Position numbers and translations under genes: made by a program. From Hemerocallis citrina (lineage: Eukaryota; Streptophyta; Magnoliopsida; Asparagales; Asphodelaceae): 64,000 nucleotides of DNA. Positions 1-9,835 of this stretch are shown piece after piece (the stretch's first letter is position 1; every line of letters starts with the position of its first letter). The notes under the pieces are model-generated. The model had not been told where the DNA came from and ran no database searches. It saw nothing but the letters and a program-made list of their open reading frames with translations. The stretch covers positions 200,849,292 through 200,913,291 of the forward strand of contig CM030364.1 of NCBI GenBank assembly GCA_017893485.1. Reading direction: 5' to 3'.

Positions 1-9
1 CACTTTTGG

Positions 10-10
<1 letters not shown>

Positions 11-43
<33 letters not shown>

Positions 44-98
44 GAGTGGGGAGATGCTTTTGGGACACGCGCGCGCACGCACACTCACGCTCACGCTC
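11..98. repeat. AC microsatellite with CG/CA-rich tail
   Basis: About fifteen uninterrupted AC dinucleotides (11-40), then after a short spacer a run alternating CG and CA, then CACTCACGCTCACGCTC repeats. Alternating purine-pyrimidine DNA of this kind is length-unstable and can adopt Z-form. Confidence 0.9.
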
Positions 99-111
99 AT
101 AGATATCATGA

Positions 112-398
112 ATGGGAGAGGGATACTTTTGGAAGTTTCAAAATTTGTATATTCGGTTGCATGCTCTGTCAGCTTGGGATGTCAGCTTAGGACTGAGATT
201 GATGCTACAGGGGCCCAACAATCAGGCATTTTAAGTATCTCATTATGACTCATAGAAAGAAGGAGAGAGAGAGGGAGAGGGATACTTTGGGAAGTTTAAA
301 ATTGAAACTTCAGTTGCTTGATCTATCAACTTAGAACTGTGATTCATGCTCAAGAGGCCCAACGAGCAGCTATTTTGAGTATCTCATCATGACATTTC
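112..398. repeat. Imperfect tandem duplication, about 159-bp period
   Basis: Two copies begin with GAGAGGGATACTTT (near 115 and 274) and end with AGTATCTCAT before ATGAC (near 240 and 385). Between these, blocks such as GGAAGTTT, the GGCCCAAC core and the final TATCTCATNATGAC match with many substitutions and small gaps, so the duplication is old. Confidence 0.65.
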
Positions 399-2548
399 TC
401 CAATTTTGTAAGGTTGCTCAAATGATCAATACCTGGAGAGGGTTAGGGTTAACTGAATATTTAATTATCTATTTATTCAAAACTAAAGGTTGGAGATCTC
501 CTCACCGTAGGAAGATATTCTCCGAAGATATTCTCCATTTTGCTTTGCTATTCTCATTTCTATCGATTTGCTTACCATTCTGTTTCCACATTGTGAATGC
601 TCTACTAGTTTATTCGTATGAGTTGCTCCCTGCATCTGACTCTTGCCTTGTGACTATGAAAATAAGAAACTGTCTTCAACTGATCTTTTCTTTATTAGCG
701 AAGCTTGCACCATACACCTTCTCTAGTGGGATCAGTCCCTTTAATTTAAAGGGTTTAAAGGCGAAAGATGCCTCGCTTATTTGCATTTATGTCATTACAT
801 TGGTTTTAGATAGTACAAAGGCTATATATGTAGCAAGAATATTTTCGATCAATTCACCATAACCTGTACCTGTCATTAAATGAAGCTATTTACTGTTAAA
901 TCTATTAAACTGAGACTTCTGGTTCCTTTTTCACTTTAATAAAGTGTGAACTTCACCACTGATTTTTTACTTCAAAAGGTCTGCAGATAATCTAGCAAAG
1001 GCCATTAGTGTTTGCACTTGTGGAAGCTATGAGGTTTTGATTGCTTAAAAAAGGGTAGTTAATGTAGTTACCCTGCAATTTCAGGAAATTTGACTGTTGG
1101 GTGGTGTGCATCTCGTTGAATACCTGATGGGTTTTTTATCGGTTTTGGTTCAGTTGGATTCACATAAGCGATTATGTTCTTGAATCTTATTTACAGCTGT
1201 GTTCTATCACTAAATCATGAGTGATTTAGGATTTCTGGACCTGCTAAGTGTTAATAACATTCAATGTACATTTCAAGTGAGCCACTCGAGACTTAGAGGT
1301 GGCTTGCTTTTGTTGTTACTCATGGGAGTCTGTGATGATGAGGGTGATGGCGATTGGTATCATCGAAATTTTCAAAATACTGTGAATCTTTATGCTGAAT
1401 TTCAATGGACATTCGGTATAGGTTGGGCAAACAATGTATATCTATTTGTTATTTGTTTACTAGACTTGTGTATTCGATGACATAGATCTTCTTGTCCTCA
1501 ATTTAGACCGGGATAGTGGCTCTCCCATCTCAAACAATTCCGTCTATAATATCGCAAACTCATTTGATGTTGATCTAACACAAAATTGATTTTTTTTTGT
1601 ATCGAAATCCCAGCCTTCTCTGTGTGAGCTTTGGCCAGTTTGTTCTATGTTGCTATGATCATCTTTATATCTGCTTATGCTTTTATTCAGTTTGATCTTT
1701 TGATGAAGGGGGTGAAACTGCTTTGGAGCCCCATCATGGTTTCTGTTCAGACAAGCTCCTGCTCTTCCAACTGGAAAGTTCATCATCCCTTGGTCTCATT
1801 GTATTCTTTGCTTGTTCTCGTATACTTTTCCCTTGGTGACAATGCCCCCTTTTTTTTTCTTGGTAATAATGGCCCTTTTCCTTCTATAACAATCGGCTCT
1901 TGTTTTACTGATGCTTCAGTTACTCGTGGCTTGCTTCATTTCTTGACTCGTGTGTTCTTTAGTACGTTCCTGTATACCCTAGCAATACTAGTATATTGAG
2001 AATCTGATAGAACAAATTGATCTGATACTAAAGGTGTACTTCTCTGAAGCACACTCTGTTCCACGTCTATAACAGTGTTCTGCATATAGGTTACCTTGGC
2101 ATCCTGTACTTTGGTTTGCTTGATCAAATGACCTGCTCATGCTGCATGAACTTTCCTATGGCTCGTAGTCTTAGATTTGAAACTTCTGATCTGCAGTGCA
2201 AAGGGCCCCATTCCTCCCTATCCCTGTTTGTTCGAGTGTGTTTATTGTGTATTCCCCAATGTTGTTTGCCTTGTATGCAGACATGTATGTTAATCTGCAT
2301 TGTCTGGATGTTAATAAATCTTTTGTTCCTTCACTTCTGTTTTGTCAAATCTTCTAGTGGACCTTGCATCTAATTGTCTTTCTTTTGACACAATTGCGGA
2401 ACTCATGTTGTTCGTGCATGGTCAGTAAATCATTAATTGATCCCCTCTAAAACTAAAAAAATCTTCAAGGATTAATGATTCGTGAAGGGACAGACGACCT
2501 GATGCTTCTTGCACTTCAATTCTCAAGCTCAAAATAGTAAAATCACTT

Positions 2549-2561
2549 GTTGTTCATGCTT
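2549..2561. repeat. LINE target-site duplication (13 bp; partner 12989-13001)
   Basis: GTTGTTCATGCTT occurs next to the poly(A) side of the LINE here and again at 12989-13001, just beyond the LINE's truncated 5' end. This is the expected result of target-primed reverse transcription. It shows that 2562-12988 was one insertion, later split by element 1. Confidence 0.85.
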
Positions 2562-2569
2562 CTTTTTTC

Positions 2570-2600
<31 letters not shown>

Positions 2601-2950
2601 TTTGAGGTTAAAGGTGGGATAATGCCACCTTGTTTCATTAATAAGAGGTTAATAAAACACTCCGGAGTGCCGAGAGAAACACAGAAATACAGTACAGGAA
2701 ATAAAACATAGTCCCCCAACAAACCCTGGGGGGTGGGTCTAATCATCCATACATCAAACTACCAAAAGTACAGTAGGTCGATACAGAAGACAAAATAGTA
2801 GAGCTGGCGGCTAATGAGAGTCTTAATGAGTATGGAGGGTGCCACCCCTCAGTCCAATGTCGGCCCAAACTCTACCTCCTCATCATCAAATTCTTCCACC
2901 TGGAAGACTCGGACAATCCTCCCTCTCGCTCCCGTGGCAGCAGCTGTAGC

Positions 2951-3801
2951 CTAAAAAGAAATAAGATGCATGATATGAGTAAGGTTACCAGAAATATTAC
3001 TACATGTAGCACAAAAATAAAAATTGTTTTTGTCTAGCCATAACACCCATGTAGTTGCCGCAATGGCAATGTACCACGCATCCTTCATTTTTTGACGAAT
3101 CGAGGCAAATTTGGGGCCAATCCACAAGTCCTCATATTCGCTAGGGTAGTTACCTGTTCCTAAGGCTCGTAATACCTTCACCATAGTTGCCTTACTCCTT
3201 GGACAGTGAATAAAAAGGTGATTCAAGTTTTCCGTATGCCAATTGCAGAAATCACAGTTGGTCGCAATCTGGGGTTGTCTTTTGGCAAGGTTCTCTCTGG
3301 TGAGGATTGCATTATTGAGCACTAGCCAGAGGAAGACTCTAACTTTTAGGGGGGCTTTTGCCTTTCATAACACCTGTGCCCAGCTGGGTTTGTATCCTCG
3401 ATAGTGGATTCGATGATACAGAGATCTGACCGTGAAAGCTCCATTGGTTTCGAGTCCCTAGCGCATCTGATCTGGGCCTTGAGTGCACATTACACCAGTC
3501 CGTGTTATGTGTTCTTGCAATTCAAGCAGTTGTTGCTGTAACTCTGGGGTAAGAGTTTCTCGGAACGGCGGCCTCCAGTTCCCCCTCTTCCAAGTTTAGG
3601 CCACAGAAATATTTGGTCGATTCGTTTTCTCATACAGCTCCGGGAAGGTTTCCTTAAGGGTATGGGCCCCACACCATTTGTCCCACCAGAATCTAGTTGA
3701 CCGTCCTTTACCGATCGTCGACGTAACTGCTGAGTTGAACGGTCCGCTTGCTTTGGTAATTCCTTTCCAGAACCACGACACTTTAGATCCTACTCGGAAG
3801 C
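2951..3801 (-). pseudogene. LINE polyprotein C-terminus (zf-RVT region)
   Basis: Two blocks of LINE ORF2 C-terminus are visible. The upstream block (3801 down to about 3600) carries VGSKVSWFWKGI and STRFWWDKWCG, typical of the segment after reverse transcriptase in plant LINEs. The downstream block (about 3345 to 2951) starts VRVFLWLVLNNAILTRENLAKR-like and carries CDFCNWHTENLNHLFIHCP, the Cys/His pattern of the plant zf-RVT domain. The blocks are out of frame and separated by about 250 bp that includes stops. No enzyme activity can remain. Confidence 0.8.
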
Positions 3802-4090
3802 TGTGACAGTGTAAAAATGGCCTGAGGCCCAACCAGGGCCCAATACAATTCCCACTCAGAAAGGTAAAGATAGCAACCTGGTTCGGCTCCGGATCACTTC
3901 AGGGTCGGTGCCGAACCTCGTGTTTGCCCTCACGGTGCCGGCCTCCTCGTACTGACGAGCCTCAGTATCCCTCGGAGTCCGATCCGGAGCAGTCCCACAG
4001 GCCGTCCCCCCTCTCTGGCGGGGCAGAAGGATGACCTGGCGCAGCCTAGGCCCTCCGATTCCCCCCAGAGGCACAGGGGGCTCACGATGG

Positions 4091-4196
4091 GCCACGTCAG
4101 CTCCAAATACCGCCAAGGGTTTCGCCACGTCAGCCCTATACCACTCCTGGTATCGCCACGTCCGCCCTAAACCCCCTGGGCCTTCTGCCACGTCAG
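4091..4196 (+). promoter_or_regulatory. Phased array of four GCCACGTCAG boxes in U3
   Basis: GCCACGTCAG or a one-base variant starts at 4091, 4124, 4155 and 4187, spaced 33, 31 and 32 bp, about three DNA turns. On the other strand this reads CTGACGTGGC, an ACGT-core site of the type bound by plant bZIP factors (C/G hybrid box; TGACGTGG also resembles the unfolded-protein-response element). The array ends 63 bp before the TATA box. The same array is in the 3' LTR at about 12389-12494. Confidence 0.65.
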
Positions 4197-4258
4197 GCCC
4201 ATGGGCTTTCGGATCCAAACCCGGCCCCCAAGTGGAACCAAACCCGGTTGGGATTCTC

Positions 4259-4266
4259 TATAAATA
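4259..4266 (+). promoter_or_regulatory. Element 1 LTR TATA box
   Basis: TATAAATA within GGGATTCTCTATAAATACTAG. Transcription of the genomic RNA would start roughly 25-35 bp downstream, near 4290. The copy in the 3' LTR is at 12557-12564. Confidence 0.75.
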
Positions 4267-4596
4267 CTAGACCCACACCCACCTTTTGAGGTAATCAATC
4301 TTTTGCCACTTAAATATACCTAGTTATTGCTACTCTCTCACAGAGACTGACTAGAGCGTCGGAGGGTCCGCCACCGGGACAAACCCCGGTGTTTCAGGAC
4401 CGTCTGCAGGTACACAAGACCTCGGATCCGACCCTTCCGATCCGAGCCCAACCTTCAACATCTTTCCGAGCTCATCGTAGGTCCCAGAAGGTCAACTGAA
4501 GGTCGGCAGACGAGCGGCAATCTCCTTCAATACAAATTGAGTCCGAACTCACACCTGGTGCTTCCACACGTTTCTCAGAAATAAACAGCATCAGGT

Positions 4597-4614
4597 TGGC
4601 GCCGTCTGTGGGAA
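4597..4614 (+). other. Element 1 primer-binding site
   Basis: TGGCGCCGTCTGTGGGAA begins three bases after the 5' LTR. It would pair with the 3' end of a tRNA ending ...GGCGCCA. I cannot name the tRNA with certainty. Element 2 has the same site, differing by one base near its end. Confidence 0.8.
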
Positions 4615-4674
4615 CCGCTGCTCCAGAAGCCGATCCGACCCAGACCCTCAAAGGCCATCGACAGCCGAATCCTC

Positions 4675-6237
4675 ATGGCCTCCAAAGGCAAGGGGGCTGC
4701 TTCCTCCGTCAACCAACGGGACTCGCCCCCACCCACTGATGAAGCCAGGCCACGCACGTCGAAACACAAGGTTCTCTCTCGGGAGTCCCAAAGGAGCGTC
4801 GGCCGGCCAGCCCAGCCCGACCTCCGGGGAATAATCCTCAACCGCAGGATTACCCGCCGCAGGGGAAGGGCCGCTTCCAACCCGGTCCCGAACCGTCCGA
4901 GACCGCCGCCCGAGGTACGAAGACCCGCGCTCAGTCGAGTCGGAAGACAACCCTCGGACCAACCAAACCAAGTCGGTGGAGCCCCCGTCACTCACAAGGA
5001 GCTCCAAGACTTCCGAAGAGAAATTCTGGGAGCCCTCCGACGGACCCCCAGGGAAGAAACCCCCCATTCCCAAGCAGGGTCGGACGCCGAAGCCAGCGCG
5101 TCCCGCCCTTCAATAATCCAGCCTGAGGATGATGACGTTCTCCTAAGGCGTCTACAAGGGGTGGAGGATCGCCTCGATCACATAGGGGACGGCGGCCGAA
5201 GAGCGACTCAGGGGTACAGACCTGTCCGTCCTCCCTTCTCCACCCCCATCCTCCAAGCGGAAATACCCAGGAATTTCCGACCCCCTCAGTTCGAGACCTA
5301 CGACGGCGAGGGAGATCCTGCTGATCACATGGGGGGTTTCAAAACCCTCATGATGATTCACAGCGCCTCGGATCCCTTGCTATGCCGAGCCTTCCCTGCC
5401 ACCCTTCGGGGTCCCGCTCGTGAGTGGTTCTCGAAGCTCGCCCCTGGCTCCGTTTACTCCTTCGACCAACTCGAGGGCAATTTTCTCGCCCACTTCGTCA
5501 CCAGCCGGAAGACCGAAAGGACCTACGCCTCGTTACTCGGACTCAAACAGTTAGAGGGGGAATCACTCAGAGTGTTCGTCCGGAGATTTACCGCTGAGGC
5601 AAGGTCGGTCTCCTCCCTCGACCCGGGCGTCGCTTCAGCGGCATTCCGTCACAACGTCCGTCACGGACAGCTGAAGGCTTCTCTGGCGAAGAAACCCCCC
5701 GTCGACTTCCCCGACCTCCTCGGTAGGGTCAAGAAATACATTAGGGCAGAAGAGGCCTTTAACCCCGAAGATACCAGGGACGACACCGGGAAGGGAAAGC
5801 GGAAGACCGAAGAAGTCGAACCATCGAAGAAAGTTCCAAGGGACCCGGGGGCCATGAAGAAGGTCCCGCCGGTCCCCCGCTTCGAGAGATACACTCCCTT
5901 GACGCACAACATATCCGCCATCCTCCTAGAAATCGAAGACAAAGGCATTGTTCGACTACCTCCCCGACCTAACAACGGCAAGAACCGAGATCAGCGCTTC
6001 TACTGCCGCTTCCACCAGGACCATGGACACGACACAGATCAATGCCGGGCCCTGAAAGACAAGATTGAGGAACTCATCTCCAGAGGATACCTCCGAGAAT
6101 TCACCCGAGAAGTCCCGCGGGGTCGACGAGATACTAGGAGCGGGATACACTCGCCCCCGAACCCCCCTCCGAGCCGCATACCGGGTCGGGATCCCGAGTC
6201 CGAGGGAGCCGCGGACACACCATTTATCTTACATTGA
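4675..6237 (+). CDS. gag: Gag capsid-nucleocapsid protein of element 1
   Basis: Uninterrupted 520-residue frame starting 60 bases after the primer site. The first 160 residues are basic, proline-rich and probably disordered. Residues about 200-365 form the retrotransposon gag domain (landmarks FRPPQFETYDGEGDP, PAREWFSKL, FVRRFTAEARSVSSLDPG). Near residue 440 is YCRFHQDHGHDTDQCRALK, the Cys/His motif of Tat-clade Gag nucleocapsids. Gag packages the genomic RNA in the cytoplasm. The frame ends at TGA where element 2 has a cysteine codon and runs on toward protease. It is the only intact protein gene of this element, so it may still be expressed. Confidence 0.9.
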   Translation: MASKGKGAASSVNQRDSPPPTDEARPRTSKHKVLSRESQRSVGRPAQPDLRGIILNRRITRRRGRAASNPVPNRPRPPPEVRRPALSRVGRQPSDQPNQVGGAPVTHKELQDFRREILGALRRTPREETPHSQAGSDAEASASRPSIIQPEDDDVLLRRLQGVEDRLDHIGDGGRRATQGYRPVRPPFSTPILQAEIPRNFRPPQFETYDGEGDPADHMGGFKTLMMIHSASDPLLCRAFPATLRGPAREWFSKLAPGSVYSFDQLEGNFLAHFVTSRKTERTYASLLGLKQLEGESLRVFVRRFTAEARSVSSLDPGVASAAFRHNVRHGQLKASLAKKPPVDFPDLLGRVKKYIRAEEAFNPEDTRDDTGKGKRKTEEVEPSKKVPRDPGAMKKVPPVPRFERYTPLTHNISAILLEIEDKGIVRLPPRPNNGKNRDQRFYCRFHQDHGHDTDQCRALKDKIEELISRGYLREFTREVPRGRRDTRSGIHSPPNPPPSRIPGRDPESEGAADTPFILH

Positions 6238-6543
6238 GCCCATGGAGGGCTAATGGGAGGAGAATCAAATACTTTCCGAAAAGCCTTCCTCCGAGGGATG
6301 AATACTGTCCAAGACGATCCCACTCCCGAGCTACAAACCGCGCCAGTCTCCTTCCCAGGGGAGGACCTCGAAGGCGTTCGCCTCCCCCACTGCGACGCCC
6401 TCGTCATTAGCCTCCGCATGGCTAAGTGTGAAGTTCGCCAGATCCTTGTCGACTACGGCAGCTCGGCGAACATTCTTTCCCTCAAAGCCTTCGAGAAACT
6501 GAAGTTACCTAGAGGCAAGCTCCAACCGGCCGGATACACCTAA
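6238..6543 (+). pseudogene. Protease stump of element 1
   Basis: It lies in the same frame as gag, directly after the TGA stop. It carries the linker MGGESNTFRKAF and the aspartic-protease active-site motif ILVDYGSSANIL, whose catalytic Asp is present, followed by FEKLKLPRGKL. The frame stops at 6541-6543, and the rest of protease and all of pol are missing. The equivalent motif in elements 2 and 4 is ILVDNGSSVNIL. It is probably not translated unless the TGA is read through, and it is too short to be active. Confidence 0.8.
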
Positions 6544-7394
6544 CATGGGTTTTACGACATCCCTATCGAGCTAGAAGGGATTGTCACAACGCCAAGACAG
6601 CTAACAATGCCATACCCGGCCGATCCAGATTATGCTCCCTCCAAGCGATGCCTTCGGCCTACCATTCGGAGCTCGAATCTTCCACCCCACACGGGGTCGG
6701 CGCCGTCCGAAGTAGCCAAGAAGCAACGCGATCGTGCTGCATGACCATCGATGGAGGAGCAATGTTCCCCCCCAACGCCGTCATGCTCTAACCTAAGAAG
6801 GACAGCCCTACCCCCGGACCTACCGTCGAACCAGAGAGGCTCCCCCTTGACGCCAAGCACCCAGTGAACTCCTGCAAAGAGCAAGCCTAGACTTTAACTT
6901 AACTAGAAGTAAACCTTTTGTAAAGCTTTCCTTTGTATAGGACCGTTTTTAGCGGCCCCCCCTATCTTATACTAAGGAAATCTCGTTGCATCGTACTCCA
7001 AACGCCTCGGCAGACCCGACCTAATACCCGGTTAGGGGGTCGACCCCCAAGGCGTCACCTCGCCCCACTCCAATTCCTCGCGAAACAATAAGGCCGAGCC
7101 ACATCCCCTTCATCACTTTATATACCGTCAACCGGGGCAAAGGCCGTTACAGAAATACTCCCCTCGTCTCGAGCGGCACGCCACGTCGGAACGACGGGGG
7201 CCCACCTCGGGAAGGGAAGCCGCAACCTACGAAGTGAGCCAACTCGAAGCACATAAGCGGGGAGATCCGGAAACGACCGGCGTCGAAACCCTTGGCAAGT
7301 CCGAATTACTTTTTTATATAAACACGAAAAGGCGGGGGCCAGTCCGCGGGAGGCAAATACAATCGAAAGGAGGAAAGAAGAAAGAAAGACAAAA
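6544..7394. other. Element 1 spacer between protease stump and antisense gene
   Basis: No coding frame is supported. For its first 40 bases it still resembles protease sequence, then homology to pol is lost, so the pol deletion begins here. The right part would be the 3' untranslated region of the antisense gene that ends at 7395. Confidence 0.5.
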
Positions 7395-9676
7395 CTATAC
7401 AACTCGGTTTCCCTCCTCGGCGTCGATCGGGTTCACAGAACGATCATCGGGCGGGTTGTCAACGAGCCCCTCTACGGCAGGGACCTTCGGGGTCCCATCA
7501 ATCTCCATGTCGTACTCGAAGTTCGACAGATCGAGGGTCGGATAGAAATGCCTCACGTGACTGAGCGCCTTCGCGTAGCACTCATCCTGGGCGGCTATCA
7601 CCATCCGCTGGCCCGCATCCGTCAGCTCTTTCCTCTCATTGGCGAACGCGGCTATTAACTCCCCCTTCTCCTTGGCAAACTTCCTCTTCAAGGAGGCCAC
7701 CCTCTTCTCCCACTCGGTGTCCTTGGCCTCGAGCTCCAGCTTCATCTGCTGCTCCCTCTGACGCGAACCCTCGAGCTCGATCCGCATCTCCTTCGTCTCT
7801 CGTCCGCTCTTGTCCGCCCGAGCACGCTCTTGTAACAGGGACGCTTCGTAGAGATTCTTTACATTAGCTCCCTGCATACAAGCCTGCGGCCGAAAGAAGC
7901 GGATAAGAAGAAAACTCCTGAGGCAAGACCAAACGGAAAGGAGGAGGTCGACAAGCTTACCGACACGGTGGCCTGCGCCAGGCGCGTGAATGCCACCTCC
8001 ACGGGCTCGTTCTCCATCATCTGGCGATCGCGAGGCGTTGCCAGCTTCTCCACCACCTCTACGGCCTGGGCTTCCTCGGTCAGACAGTCGCTCATCCGAA
8101 CCGACCAGTCCGGCACCCACCGCTGGTCCGCTGCCGCAACAACTCCACCACCGGGTCCTCCTCCTCGACCCCTACCACGGGACCTTTCCCCTTGTCAAGA
8201 TCGGACGCCCTCGCTGGGCCCTTACCCCTCAAAGGGGCACCCCCCTTGCCCGTCTCCGAACGAGTCCTCTTAGCCCTCGGCTCAAGCGGTACCTCCGAGA
8301 TAACAAGGGGCAGCTCCCTCGGCCTCTTCGCCGCCTCCGCCTTCTTCTTCTCGGCATTTTCCTTCTTCATGGCGAGCCGCCTTGCTTGGATCGATGCCTC
8401 ATCCATATCTGCAGAGAAAACCATTAAGAGCAATGAGCAAGAATGTACGAAAGGATCGAGGGAAAAGAAACAACTACATACGGAGAACGGCGGGGCTCAG
8501 TCCAACGCTCGCCAGGCGAACCTCCGTCACCTTCGTCCAATTAATACTAGGGGACAAACGAAGACGCTCGACAAACCCCCACTCCTCGACCGTCAGATCC
8601 CCCTGCCCCGGCGCAGGATAACTCGGCTTGGAGTAATTCCATCGAGTCGGAATGTCCCAGGGTTCTTCACTCCGGATCACCAGATACTTTTTCCTCCAGT
8701 CCTTAATAGAGTCAGGGTGGCTATGAACAACCTTCCTCCTGCTCCGGGGGGAGATATAGTAAACCCCCTCGGCTGCCGAACAAAACATCAGCGTCGCTCG
8801 GAACACGTTCAAGCGCAAGGGTACCCGTTGTTCCTCGCACATCAGTACAAAGCTGATTATCTGCTCCCAAGAGTTCGGCCCATACTGCATCGGCGCCAAA
8901 GAGGCCCAGTTCAACACTTCCCGAACAAACGGATGGACCGGCAGCCTCAGTCCAGAAATAAACGCGTCCACGGGGAAGACACAATACCAAGCAGACAGGG
9001 GATCGGTTGGGCGAAGAGTAGAGCTCGGCAGCATCAATTCGTAACTAGGACCTATGTGGTACGCCAACTGCAAGACTTCCAAATCCCCGCCGTCCAAGGC
9101 GGTCAGAATCGCGTCCATCAACACTCTCGTCCAACTCGGCGAAGAGGCCTGCACACCAAAGAGCTCCTGGTCGGACAGGTCGTCAGGATATTGACGGAAA
9201 TGCTTCGGCTGCGCGGGCGAACCAGTCCCCTGGCTCGAGCCACCGGTCCCCAACCCTACCTTCCTCGGAGCCTTCTTCCTCTTCTCGGATCGCTCCGACG
9301 AGGGAGTGAATAAGGGCCCCCGACCAGTCAGCATGGAACTCGGGCCTGCCCCCGGAACCGTGGATCTCCTTACAATGCCGCCCTCGCCTCTCTCACCCTC
9401 GGTAGCCGGCTCCAAAACACGGACGTCGTCCGAACCGTCAGTCGCTTCCTCCGACTCACTGCTCTACACCATGAAGGGACGACGAGAGCGCGACCGCCTC
9501 GCACCATGTGCCGCCTCCTCAACCACCGGTTCCTCCCACGAAACCGTGTCAGAAGACTCGTCAACATACACTGACTCCTCCTCGAGTACGGGCTCCTCCC
9601 AGGACGTCGAGTCAGAGATAGGCTCCACCTCCCCCCTAGACGTCGACGCTGATGAGCCGGACTGAGCCCTGTCCAT
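7395..9676 (-). pseudogene. Antisense three-exon gene of element 1 (Transposase_28-like)
   Basis: Runs opposite to gag. Exon 1 (9676-8482) encodes an acidic Ser/Glu-rich N-terminus then a domain with YPDDLSDQELFG, AFISGLRLPVHPFVREVL, MQYGPNSWE and KKVVHSHPDSIK-like motifs, as in the 'putative gypsy type transposon' family (PF04195). Introns with GT-AG ends lie at 8481-8409 (73 bp) and 7960-7872 (89 bp). Exon 2 is lysine-rich. Exon 3 (7871-7395) is a long coiled coil ending AQDECYAKALSHVRHFYP. Elements 2 and 4 carry homologues with the same introns. Two breaks are visible: an in-frame TAG at 9466-9464 and a one-base frameshift near 8120. The function of this family is unknown. Confidence 0.7.
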
Positions 9677-9825
9677 CTATGCCTAGGCTAAGTAGACTTG
9701 CTAACTCACCTGGGGTTACTTCGGAAGGGCAAGTCTGGTACAGCAAGACGCGAAGATGAGCGCTGAAGTGTTGAAAAATTTTATTTTGAAAGAGAAAGGA
9801 GTGGACAAATAGGGGAGAGGGGGGA

Positions 9826-9835
9826 CTATTTATAG
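9826..9835 (-). promoter_or_regulatory. TATA box of the antisense gene, element 1
   Basis: On the minus strand CTATAAATAG, preceded by CGAGGAGTCGCTTCTATCTC. The first ATG (9676) lies 150 bp downstream, the same distance as in element 4. GGAGTC-GCTT-TCTCC before the TATA box is shared by elements 2 and 4, which supports a real promoter. Confidence 0.65.

Larger units (their letters stand above)
1..2548. other. Host-like DNA, no supported gene
   Basis: Apart from the simple repeats listed separately, I see no gene here. Open frames are short, on both strands, and match no protein family I know. The sequence is T-rich with scattered pyrimidine tracts, which would fit an intron or intergenic DNA. 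It continues at 13002 once the LINE and element 1 are removed, so 1-2548 and 13002-13690 were once adjacent. Confidence 0.5.
3802..4593 (+). repeat. Element 1 5' LTR (792 bp)
   Basis: Starts TGTGACAGTG and ends AACAGCATCA. It matches 12100-12891 with one visible substitution. It holds the LTR promoter (ACGT-box array 4091-4196, TATAAATA 4259-4266). Its U5 contains CTGACTAGAGCGTCGGAGGG, which is nearly the same in element 2, so the families are related. Confidence 0.95.

Noticed and set aside
440..455. GAGGGTTAGGGTTAAC, telomere-like
   Set aside because: Only two TTAGGG-like steps; expected by chance and not an array.
389..862. 157-codon open frame in host-like DNA
   Set aside because: Hydrophobic, low-information translation from T-rich DNA, no family resemblance and no homologous signal nearby.
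4031..4270. 79-codon and 120-codon frames in the element 1 LTRs
   Set aside because: Present in both LTR copies only because the LTRs are identical; they overlap the promoter array.
4648..5073. Minus-strand frames opposite gag of element 1 and similar frames opposite other gag-pol genes
   Set aside because: Shadows of GC-rich coding sequence on the other strand.
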